A stretch of 13,904 nucleotides of DNA from Podochytrium sp. JEL0797. Its lineage: Eukaryota > Chytridiomycota > Chytridiomycetes > Chytridiales > Chytriomycetaceae. The notes beneath the pieces were generated by a model. The model did no database searches, was not told where the DNA came from, and was given only the letters and a program-made list of their open reading frames with translations. Shown in pieces: positions 1 to 7,882 of the stretch. Where the stretch lies: the NCBI GenBank assembly GCA_027596195.1, contig JADGJG010000702.1, positions 1-13,904 on the forward strand, in the 5' to 3' direction. Positions within the stretch are counted from its first letter, which is position 1. Every line of letters starts with the position of its first letter. Position numbers and translations under genes: made by a program.

Positions 1-64
1 CTTTCCAGCTCCGTCCTTTTGGTTAAACTCCCCCCAACCCACCGTTAAAAAAAACAAAACAACA

Positions 65-79
65 CCCCCCCCCCCCCCC
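65..79. repeat. Homopolymer run of 15 C in CK1 intron
   Basis: Uninterrupted C15 just upstream of the splice acceptor at 91-92 of the casein kinase gene, inside the pyrimidine-rich end of that intron. Likely length-polymorphic and prone to sequencing error. Confidence 0.9.
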
Positions 80-92
80 ATACACCCAACAG

Positions 93-1088
93 CTCTCCCG
101 AATCGAATACATCCACTCCAAAAACTTTATCCACCGCGACATCAAGCCCGACAACTTTCTGATGGGACTCGGCAAGCGCGGCAACCAAGTCAACGTGATT
201 GATTTTGGACTCGCAAAGAAGTACCGCGACCCCAAGACGCACCTCCACATTCCGTATAAGGAAAACAAGAATTTGACGGGGACGGCGAGATATGTTAGTA
301 TTAATACGCATTTGGGTGTTGGTGAGTTTTTTTTGGTGGGGGGGTGGAAATGTGCCTTCTTTCGACGCGGAGGCGGTCCTCGATGCGTAGGGTGATTGGA
401 ATCTGGATCGATGGAGCTACTGATGGAGGGAGAAGCTGCTTTGAGACAACCCGGGCGATACACTCCGATAAGGAGCATTTTCCCCCAAAATTCTAAAAAC
501 CTATCGTTCTCATTCACGCATAGAACAATCTCGTCGCGATGACCTCGAATCCCTCGGATACGTGCTCATGTACTTTTGCCGAGGCTCGTTGCCGTGGCAA
601 GGTCTCAAGGCGGCGACCAAGAAGCAAAAGTACGATCGTATTATGGAAAAGAAAATGACGACGCCTGCGGATCATCTTTGCCGGTAAGGGATGGGGTCTC
701 TGAGTGGGGTTTTATGGGTGGAAGCGGGGGTTTTAGAGAAACTGATGTTTTTTTTCCTCTTTCGGTCTCTCCAACAAAATCCACACAAAAAACGATCGGA
801 CACACACAGCGGCTTCCCCAACGAATTTGTCGTTTACCTCAACTACACGCGTTCCCTCCGATTCGACGACAAACCCGACTACAGCTACCTGCGTAAAATC
901 TTCCGGGACCTGTTTGTGCGTGAAGGCTTTCATTACGATTATGTGTTTGATTGGACGGTTGTGAAGTACCAGGTTTGTGTGTTTTTTTGTTGTTTTTTTG
1001 TATGTCGGAGGGGAGGGTTCTGATTTTTTTCTCTTTTGCGGTTTTGTAGCAAGAGGCGAGGGAACGTCAGGCCAATGAAGATCAGTGA
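93..1088 (+). CDS. Casein kinase I (delta/epsilon, Hhp1-like), 3' part
   Basis: Serine/threonine kinase of the CK1 family, 5' end missing. Exons inferred: 93-321, 524-683, 810-972, 1050-1088 (591 nt, 196 codons plus TGA); introns of 202, 126 and 77 nt, all GT-AG with phases matching. The first visible exon follows an acceptor ending at 92 and opens with the catalytic loop HRDIKPDNF, then [10 protein letters not shown] (Mg-binding DFG), TGTARYVS (the CK1 replacement for the APE motif), [10 protein letters not shown], the KKQKYDRI basic stretch and the CK1-typical [15 protein letters not shown] and YDYVFDW blocks. These place it in the CK1 delta/epsilon/Hhp1 group, which acts in DNA repair, membrane traffic and clock-type signalling. 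The protein ends only 12 residues after VVKYQ, so it has almost no C-terminal regulatory tail and no C-terminal Cys pair for palmitoylation. Sequence at 1-92 is intron at least in part; I could not place the preceding exon. Confidence 0.93.
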
Positions 1089-2454
1089 ATATGAAAACAA
1101 GGGGGTGAGGTGTGTGAAGAGAGAGGGGATTTGCTGTGTGTTTTGGGGGTGTCGTGGAGGATGTCCTTTTTTTTTCTTCGTTTTTTTGTGGTTTGTTTAT
1201 TTTATGGATTAGTGAAAGAGAAGGGAATGAAAAGAGAAGTGTGAAGAAGTGGTGTTGATATTGTCGTGCACCGACCCCCTTTAAAGCGTTCACTTCCGGT
1301 CACTTTTTTTGTACGGCTACGCGGCCAAGAAGAACGATTTTGCGGCTAACTTTTCCATGCAGGGATGGAATGACACGAGCCACACCGTCGAGAAGCAGTT
1401 GGCTTGGAGTTGGCGCAAGACTGCAGCAACGGTAGAAACACTCTTCAAATTCAGAACGGAGCCGGTGGTCACGCGGACGCGTTCTGTCTTTCCGAAATCA
1501 AATCTCACATGCCAGTGCCGCAGCTCACAAGAAATATCGATCCAGTGATGTCTTTTCGGTCCGCACACGCATGAAAGCGAGCCAAGCAGCTTTTTCTCCG
1601 AGTATCTCCACGTCACGTGTGAAGCTGGGCGCGCCCCCCAAATGTGATTGTGCCTCAAAGGGGGAGCTGAGCGGGGAGGTGTAGGATACGTGGTGAGGGC
1701 AGGTGAACTGAACATGGACCTCTTTCTGTTCAATTGTGAGGCTGCTGTAGAACACAGCAACATTCCTGTGCCGCCAAGCAAGCGAGATTTGCATTTTTTT
1801 TCAATCAAAATCAAATTTTTCGATTTGGGCGATCGACCACGTGCTTTCGAGAAAGGGACAAAAAGGGCCGGCCGGCGCCTCCCTCTATTTTTCCCATCGA
1901 ATTCTCGATCACCTTCACGACTTCCATGCACCCAGCCGTGCGCCTTCACGATCGGAGCGTATAGCGAGCGGTATTGTGGCCTTGCGCGCACCCTCTATGA
2001 CCGCCCGTTCCTGCAAGTCCGATCTCTCCTGCTCATTGCTCCTCTGCGCTGCTCGGTCTCTCTGCCAGGCTCTGGGTTCTCTCTGGCACATCCCACGCTC
2101 ACTCCAAGCACCAAGCTCACGCTGCTGGCATCACTGCCCTCTCCAAACAGGTTGTGCCTTAAATTTTCTGCTCGGGGCCGCGTTCTCGCGACGCCCTTGT
2201 TTGGTATTTTCCTTCAAGTCACCGAGGTCTCAAGTTCTATGTCGCCACTCTTTGAAAACTCCATCCTTCTTTCGTGACCATTTCTATGCCGCCACCTGGT
2301 GTCCGCGACACTATCTCCAACTCTCCCAACTCTCCTCTCTCCTTTCTTTTTCAAGTCGGTCCCCAAAGGCGAAGTTTAATCGCCGCTTTCTACCCACTCT
2401 GTCACCGATCTCACGTCCCGCCTCCACTGGTTTCCATACCTGGACTACCTCTGC

Positions 2455-2735
2455 TTCAAATCCCTCCGTCACTGGCTCAAAATTCTATACCTGGATGTAT
2501 TTCCTTGGTGACCATTCTATGCCGCCACTTCTGCCACCTTTTCTTCAAATCTCTCCATCACTGGTTCAAAATTCTATACATCGGTGACCATTCTATGCCG
2601 CCACCTTATCCCTCCTCTGCCACTACTGTTTCAAATCCCTCCGCCACTGGTTCAAAATTCTATACCCGGTGATCATTCTATGCCGCCACCGTTTGTCACC
2701 TGTTTCAACTCCCTCCGTCACTACTTTTTTATCCT
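2455..2735. repeat. Degenerate pyrimidine-rich tandem repeat (minisatellite)
   Basis: Successive units begin at 2455, 2544, 2630 and 2704 (unit lengths 89, 86, 74, then a truncated unit). Each begins TTCAAATCYCTCC, continues with CACTGGYTCAAAATTCTATA, and carries a GGTGACCATTCTATGCCGCC block; the spacing after this block varies. Weaker relics appear upstream: a GACCATTTCTATGCCGCCACC block near 2276-2296 and a TTCAAGT...TTCTATGTCGCCAC stretch near 2214-2248. Unit lengths are not multiples of three overall and the plus-strand frame shifts between copies, so this is unlikely to be a coding repeat. Confidence 0.85.
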
Positions 2736-2792
2736 TTGGCGCTCTAGTCGCCTGTTTTAATTTTTTTTCACACATTCTAGAATAAAACGCAC

Positions 2793-3002
2793 TCAGTTAT
2801 CTTTTATTTCACACTTACTTCCGATTTTTTTTGAGGAATTCTTAACGCGACTGTCGATAGGGATACGCTCATCGTATTGGAATACCGGGGTGTTGCTACC
2901 TTGATGGAACCGGAAGGGTAAGAAAGCCCTGGTGAAAGCTCGTCTCTGCAGGAGGAAATTAATTCGTTGACGCGCACCTTTCACAATACCACTTCCTTTC
3001 AT
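2793..3002 (-). CDS. Possible small ORF, unknown (69 aa)
   Basis: An ATG-started frame of 69 codons on the minus strand, beginning 43 bp downstream of the channel gene stop on the same strand. The product would be basic (many Arg and Lys) with a hydrophilic middle containing FHQGSNTPVFQYDER. I do not recognise it. It lies in what is probably the 3' UTR of the channel gene, because an AATAAA signal for that strand is at 2803-2808. Chance is a fair explanation; it is listed because composition changes here relative to the repeat region next to it. Confidence 0.15.
   Translation of the reverse strand: MKGSGIVKGARQRINFLLQRRAFTRAFLPFRFHQGSNTPVFQYDERIPIDSRVKNSSKKIGSKCEIKDN
2803..2808 (-). promoter_or_regulatory. 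Candidate poly(A) signal for the channel gene
   Basis: AATAAA on the minus strand, about 240 bp downstream of the stop codon of the CSC1-like gene. It is the closest exact match in that direction that I noticed. Confidence 0.35.
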
Positions 3003-3044
3003 TCTTTATATTTTAACGATTTGGATTTCTAACGGGTCGCTTTC

Positions 3045-6000
3045 CTAAAATGCTTCTTTCGATTTCCACCGTGCATTCGTTCCGTCCACAATCTCTACGT
3101 CAATTAATTTATCCGACGAATTCATCACCTCCTCTTTCAGTCCAACAACCACCATTCCTTTTGCCATGCTACCGCGTCGATTCGCTTTCTTTTTCAAACG
3201 ATCCAGCTTATTGTTGGACACCGAATCCAAACTGCAAGACAACTGCCCACTTGCTCCCAACGAATTCCTCGCCGAAGACAGATGATCCAAACTTGTAAAA
3301 TCTTTCGAGTCCGCGTACGGCGCGTGGATTTCTGGCGCGCTTGTGGTTTGGATGATGATTTCTTCTGGGATCTCTAACTCGGGCTCGGAAATATACCGCG
3401 GGAGGAGTTGCCACCACCCTGCGACGGCGAGAGGAAGCCAAGGCCTTGGGAGGGGTTTTGAGAATACTGGGTTCAAATACGATACGGGGTATCGTTCGAG
3501 GAGGGACTCTTCGGGTGTGAGGACCACGTGTGGCTCGATGACGACTTCGTCACCCAGTTCTTGACTTTTTGATTCGACGATTTTGATGTGTCTTTCATCG
3601 TGTTGCTTTTCCGCGTGGTGTTTTTCCTCTCGGAGTTGTTCTTTTGGGGAGGACTCGGATGTATGGGTGAAGTGGATCGCAGATTCGTCAGTCTTGATTT
3701 TTGGTGGGGCTGAGGAGGCGGGTCTGGTGGAGGCGTGTCTACTCCTCGGAAGCAAATGCGAGAGTGTAAAGTCTCTGTCAGAATCTGGAGAATTCGCCGT
3801 CAACTGCAAAGAGGGCTTTGGAGGCGGGAGCTGATCGAGTGGAATCAAGCGAGTTCGTTTCGAGAATGTTTTTCTGCAGTGGTGGTGAAACATGATCGTG
3901 GTTGGGATTAGAACAAGGGGAACAATGGAGCACAGTGTTGCTGTAAATGGGAATGTTAAATGCTGAATTCTGAGGGATCGTGGGAAAACAAACCGTCTTT
4001 GATGATGAGAATTCCCGCCATCGTTGTCTTTCATTCAGCAAGAGGTTAGTTGGATTATTTCGGTGAGTTGTTTTGATGCGGAGGGTTACCTGAAATATGA
4101 CAAGACCGACAATGATGCGCGTGAACGCCATCGACCAATGCCTCCCGTATGCCTCCCATTCTTTAACATACACAAACAGCAGTTGGTTTCGATAGACCAC
4201 ATAGCCAAATGCGAAATATACTGTAGCCGGAATCAAAATGATTGGTGCTGCAATCAGGTGAATTAAGAAGTGAATTTTGAAGTAATGGAAACGAATTCCT
4301 CACCAACAACCGAATACAAAAGCCCAATAATAAAAATTAGGATATGGAGCGGGTACAGAATACCAAAGTTGAGGTATGACGTGGACAAGTTCATTTCGTT
4401 CATCTGTTTTGGTTCGATCAAAAAGGGGGTTTTCCCGGCGACTTTCACAACAAGCAAACCTGTCTGGGAGTTAAATTCGTATACTTCATGAATGCGTTCC
4501 AAATCAAAATCGCGGGACGCAACAGCTCCAATGCAAAAAATACGCAATCGATTGTGATGTAGTTGATAAAGAAGGTGGCTCCGTTCGGCAACGTGCCCGC
4601 CATGATGGTGAAAATCGTGATTGGATTTGCTACGAGGTTTCCAATCATGCTGAGGATGGCGGTAGATAAAGTGAACACGAGGAGAACGTTGAACAGTAGA
4701 AAATTGAAGTAGTGGTTGAGCGTCCTCGTTTCAATTTTGCTGCGCGCTTCGAGGCCTTGGAGACCAATGATAAATTCGAATATGTACGGAATAACCTGAA
4801 ATCGGGAGAGATTGGTCAAAAAACACGTCTCATTTGCAAAAACTGTGAATACCATGTTGAAAATGTTGACTACAAGGGGTGGTCCGATTGTCTTCAAAAG
4901 AACATAAAGATGTTGGCTCTTTGCAATCGCCGTAATCAACGGAGCGAAAGTTGGGAGTTTCGCAAGTTCTTCTAAATTCGTGAGAGTGGCAAAAAAACTC
5001 GCTGGGACGATCCAAAAGAACGTGAATGCGACACAGATGATGTTGACCAAATATGATTGCAATAGTCTGCGGAAAGGATGCAACGAGATGGTGGACCAAT
5101 TGACATCTTGAGGAGCCGGTGCCAACGTAATTATCATTTTGTGTCTGTTGAATGAGCTGAAGAGCAGCACTTGGCATGCAATCTAGTAATAAAGCATTAA
5201 AGGAATGAAAATATATCGTAGTGGGATTTTGTACCTGAGCCGCTCTTTGCGTCGTGAACGTGACGAAAGCAGACCCATTTCCGTCCATGGTGTCCTCCTT
5301 TTCTCTCATCGCGTTCCACTCCAACGCCTTCACTCGTTCCATTCGTACCATGGCAGTCAATTTGTTTAAATGGCTTGTATAATAATCAATCGCATCGTCT
5401 GATGATCCGGAGCGCTTTGCTTCGTCGGCTTTCTTTGAAAATATCCGGTGTCTCTGCAACCACGACAGCTTCGGGCGAAGCATTTGAACAGTATCCTCAT
5501 CCAAATGCTGAGAAGTGATTGCCACTGAAGAGTCTCCATCGCCCGGTAAAAAGTTTTCCGAAGCCTTTTTGATGTGTCGCTTGGTGTGCCACCAAACCAT
5601 ATCCACGGTCACTTTCCCCCCGCTCCTAGTGTACTCAATATGCTTTTTCGCATTCTCAATATTCATGGCCCAATGCAAAAATGCCCGTTCCAGCCCATGC
5701 AATGCCTTCTGCCGCTCATGCAAAAGCTTCCCCACGACCACATTCGCATTCTTTTTGTACCGATTCAACGGCGTAGCGGCCACGCTTCGGTCCAAAATCG
5801 CCACCTCCACTTCCCCGATCCCGAGCCCCGAAAACCATGCCGTCAGTTTTGGCCCGCTGCGAAGGCTCTTTGGAATATTTTCGACGAGCACCGTGCGTAG
5901 CTGAAGAGCTTCGTTGGCTCTCCAAGCGGGTCGTTCGGAGCTTCCGTGCATGTTGTCTTCGCGGAGGTACGTGCTGCTGAGGCTCGCAAAGTCTTTGTAT

Positions 6001-6726
6001 CCCTTGAACAGGGTGTAATATGTGGAAAGTGTCACGAGAAGTACGAAACCGGCATGTATAGCAAGGTAATGGGAGCCGTCGGGGATATTGGAGATTGAAA
6101 ACTGGTAAAGCCCCATTTGGGCGAATTGGGTTTCGTTCCTGATAAGACTGAGAGCCTGGTCTGGGTTTCCAGTTGAAAAGTAGTTGATTGCTGTGAGGAC
6201 TGGTGTCACGGTACACATGAGAAATAGGAATTGTATGAATGACATTTTGAGGAAGCGAAGGAACCTGAGAGGTGAGGATTTGAGTGTCAAGTCACAAAAA
6301 CAAAATGTTCAAACATTGTCGCGTCCAGTCCGACTTTTTCGACCACATACGATTCTGGAGTGTATATAGCCGTTTTGACCCATCCGAAGAGAGCATCGGG
6401 AACGTCAGGTGATTCCTTTCTGTGGGATTGGTTCAGCATCAGTAGGTAAATCGAAATCATTACCTGCAGGCCTCAATACGCGTGTAGAAAAGCTTGAAGA
6501 ATACTTTATGTCGTCTCAGCGTTTCGTGAAGCAAAACGCAAACGATTGACGTCAGCGCCGAGACCAAAAACAACACGATTGTTCCTTGAACGGACGGATC
6601 AGCGACGTAAAACAATCGTGCCGCCGATGTTGGGGAAGCAGAAGGCGCTATCGTTGCAGTTGTGTTCCATGTAGGAGTTGCTGTTACGTTTGTTGTTGGT
6701 GAGGGAAAGAGGGAAGACGCGCTCAT
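3045..6726 (-). CDS. CSC1/OSCA/TMEM63-family channel (DUF221), eight exons
   Basis: Putative calcium-permeable osmo- or mechanosensitive membrane channel. Exons on the minus strand: 6726-6464, 6419-6315, 6264-5235, 5182-4460, 4403-4304, 4247-4090, 4027-3994, 3940-3045; total 3309 nt, 1102 aa. Introns are 44, 50, 52, 56, 56, 62 and 53 nt, GT-AG, and every phase joins. Residues 1-40 are Ser/Thr-rich with NxT sites, followed by a membrane segment at about 48-66, the FGWVKTAIY...EKVGLDATMFLRF block (family signature, about 99-128), segments near 131-150 and 189-208, and a cytosolic domain at about 210-485 ending in APAPQDVNW. The remaining helices of the channel core follow to about 825; these include RFQVIPYIFEFIIGLQGLEA and FALELLRPAILIW. 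A ~280-residue hydrophilic tail holds the fungal NPVFSKPLPRPWLP motif (961-974). ATG at 6726 has A at -3 and precedes the first membrane segment. Family assignment is firm; ion selectivity is inferred. Confidence 0.92.
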
Positions 6727-6830
6727 TTTTTTTCCGATGTAAATCTTGCTCAGAAATTAGCAGGTCGTTTGCTGACTGATTACAGATCTAGAAACATCGT
6801 CATAAAGGTGAAGCGAATAAAATGCTCGAG

Positions 6831-6843
6831 ATGATCTGATCAT
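6831..6843. promoter_or_regulatory. 13 bp palindrome in divergent promoter
   Basis: ATGATC-T-GATCAT, perfect 6 bp arms around a single T, 87 bp before the plus-strand ATG and 105 bp before the minus-strand ATG. Could be a dimeric regulator site for either gene, or chance. Confidence 0.3.
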
Positions 6844-6863
6844 AAAAGCAAGGGGGGGCCCTT

Positions 6864-6870
6864 TGAGTCA
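6864..6870. promoter_or_regulatory. TGAGTCA, Gcn4/AP-1-type site
   Basis: Exact match to the bZIP half-site pair TGA(G/C)TCA bound by Gcn4/CPC1-type factors in other fungi. It sits about 60 bp upstream of the plus-strand gene. A 7-mer can occur by chance. Confidence 0.3.
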
Positions 6871-6929
6871 GACCCGTTTCTCTTTTCTTTGACGTTCTAA
6901 AAATATTGCGGATTCATTCTTCGAATTCC

Positions 6930-7604
6930 ATGGACACACTAACTGCCTGCAAGGTGATTATTCAATCAGGCAAAAACAAGGGCCGACCTTGCTCCAGACC
7001 AGGCATTGATGGCACTGCCTTCTGTGGCAGATATGGTCACACACACCCGAAACTGTGCCCGAAACTGTTCGGCAGCACAAGCACGGATGATGGAATTCCA
7101 TTTCAGAAATACGCCGCGTCGGCCTTCCACCCATTCTGTTGCGCGAAACACGATACAAGAAGACCTCTTCAAATTGACGTTGGCGACTTGCGCCTACCTG
7201 GACTGCGTGCAGACGTGATGGAGGACTTGCTGGTCAAGCGCGGCCAATTTGACGCTTACGCGCGTGAACCCATCAAAATCATGACGAGATCGATTGTGGT
7301 GGAGCATGTGATTGAGCTGCAAATGTATCGCGACGCGCTCGACGGCTTTCCCCCTAACTTTCGCAAGAGAATGAAACCCTTTGTGCGCGACAAGGTGGCC
7401 AGTGACCTGTCGAATCTTGTGTTCAGGTCTGATGCCACCAACACGTCCAAATTCAATGCGGTTTACTCTTGCTGCGAAAGACGCAAGTCGGATCACGTGC
7501 ATCCCGGTGAATTGGTATTGCAAAGGAATCGCAAGGTGACGCGCAATATTGCGGCTGAGATGATGCGCTCGTATGATGAGCAGTGCAAGCTTCTAAAGAA
7601 ATGA
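6930..7604 (+). CDS. Cys/His zinc-binding protein with HNH-like motif, unknown
   Basis: Intronless 224-aa protein; first ATG at 6930 (an open frame extends upstream but only with TTG). I do not recognise a named family. Residues 7-39 hold C7-x13-C21-x10-C32-x4-H37 around SGKNKGRPC, a compact zinc-knuckle layout; a second Cys/His group is HPFCCAKH (67-74). Residues 122-176 carry EHVIELQ (E125-H126), then SNLVF (N162) and NTSKF (N171-x2-K174). The N-to-N spacing of nine and the N-x-x-K ending equal those of classical HNH endonucleases (D/E-H...N-L-x8-N-x-x-K). The usual CxxC pairs around the HNH core are missing, but a CC dipeptide (181-182) follows. The tail is strongly basic. Neighbouring genes all have introns; this one has none. 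Nuclease function is a hypothesis; a DNA- or RNA-binding domesticated element protein is an alternative. Confidence 0.8.
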   Translation: MDTLTACKVIIQSGKNKGRPCSRPGIDGTAFCGRYGHTHPKLCPKLFGSTSTDDGIPFQKYAASAFHPFCCAKHDTRRPLQIDVGDLRLPGLRADVMEDLLVKRGQFDAYAREPIKIMTRSIVVEHVIELQMYRDALDGFPPNFRKRMKPFVRDKVASDLSNLVFRSDATNTSKFNAVYSCCERRKSDHVHPGELVLQRNRKVTRNIAAEMMRSYDEQCKLLKK

Positions 7605-7882
7605 ATTGCACGATTTTTTTGTGGATTAATATCAGTATGAAAGGGTAGAAAAAACCCGCTCGAGTTGGTTTTAGGTCACTGCCAGGCAGGAGCATGAATC
7701 ACCTAAAGACGCTACATAGGCTTTGCTTTCTCTGAAATCGCGTTTCTCGCATGTTGCTTGCCTTCCATCACATCAATCATCCATAAAAAAAGGAAATGAC
7801 ATCATTTCCGGCAATCCTTTTCGAACCCTGCTTTTCGCGATTTCGCCAAAAAAATCAGTTTTCAAACACAAAACCATCAGAC
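7605..7882 (+). promoter_or_regulatory. Asparagine synthetase promoter and 5' leader
   Basis: 278 bp between the HNH-like gene and the synthetase ATG. Features seen: GGGT/ACCC small stem (7643-7657); TTTAGGT (7670-7676) facing ACCTAAA (7701-7707) around a CTGCC-A-GGCAG palindrome (7679-7689); a TGAATCA variant of the Gcn4 site (7695-7701); and an 18 bp inverted repeat (7792-7809) containing TGACATCA. The leader just before the ATG is A/C-rich, as in many fungal 5' UTRs. No exact AATAAA for the upstream gene was seen. Confidence 0.55.
7792..7809. promoter_or_regulatory. 18 bp inverted repeat with TGACATCA core
   Basis: GGAAATGA-CA-TCATTTCC: perfect 8 bp arms with a 2 nt spacer, 74 bp upstream of the synthetase ATG. 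The core TGACATCA differs by one base from the ATF/CREB site TGACGTCA and resembles spaced Gcn4/CPC1-type bZIP sites. Asparagine synthetase genes are targets of Gcn4 in yeast and ATF4 in mammals, so amino-acid control is a reasonable inference. Confidence 0.45.

Larger units (their letters stand above)
1089..3044. other. Intergenic region without supported gene
   Basis: Between the casein kinase stop and the end of the channel gene no frame begins with ATG and shows conserved protein sequence. The longer open frames (minus strand around 1317-1991, plus strand around 1648-2587) depend on non-ATG starts, overlap each other on opposite strands and match nothing I recognise. The stretch has T- and G-rich low complexity near 1120-1250, two CACGTG boxes (1614-1619, 1838-1843), a strongly pyrimidine-rich plus strand from about 2000 to 2720, a tandem repeat at 2455-2735, and an ATTCTAGAAT palindrome at 2774-2783. 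I see no tRNA cloverleaf or rRNA-like sequence. It may hold promoters or a non-coding transcript, but nothing in the sequence proves that. Confidence 0.6.
6727..6929. promoter_or_regulatory. Divergent promoter between channel gene and zinc/HNH-like gene
   Basis: Only 203 bp separate the ATG of the minus-strand channel gene from the ATG of the plus-strand gene, so promoter and both 5' leaders share it. It contains a 13 bp palindrome ATGATC-T-GATCAT (6831-6843), a TGAGTCA bZIP/AP-1/Gcn4-type site (6864-6870), a G7CCC run (about 6853-6862) and an AT-rich stretch just before the plus-strand gene. Binding is inferred from motif shape only. Confidence 0.6.

Noticed and set aside
1..92. Attempt to read the first bases (frame 1: LSSSVLL) as the CK1 exon before the catalytic loop
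   Set aside because: It loosely resembles the helix before the LADQ motif, but LADQ itself is missing and no donor joins it correctly; the interval is better left as intron or unresolved.
733..1293. 186-codon frame antisense to casein kinase
   Set aside because: Overlaps conserved kinase exons on the other strand; low-complexity content from introns.
1317..1991. 224-codon open frame on the minus strand
   Set aside because: It starts with GTG, has no early ATG, overlaps plus-strand frames and shows no recognisable motif; probably chance in GC-richer sequence.
2560..2575. GGTTCAAAATTC in the repeats as a tRNA B-box
   Set aside because: It partly matches the B-box but no A-box, acceptor stem or anticodon arm can be drawn around it.
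1841..2672. Plus-strand open frames of 248 and 132 codons over the repeat region
   Set aside because: Non-ATG starts; the tandem repeat units fall into different frames, and Ser/Pro richness comes from the pyrimidine bias.
6930..7604. Transposon termini or target-site duplication around the HNH-like gene
   Set aside because: I looked for inverted ends and flanking direct repeats on both sides; only short palindromes that belong to neighbouring promoters were found.
7643..7657. GGGT-A-rich-ACCC stem after the HNH-like gene as a bacterial-type terminator
   Set aside because: Stem of four base pairs only, and the genome is clearly eukaryotic with introns.
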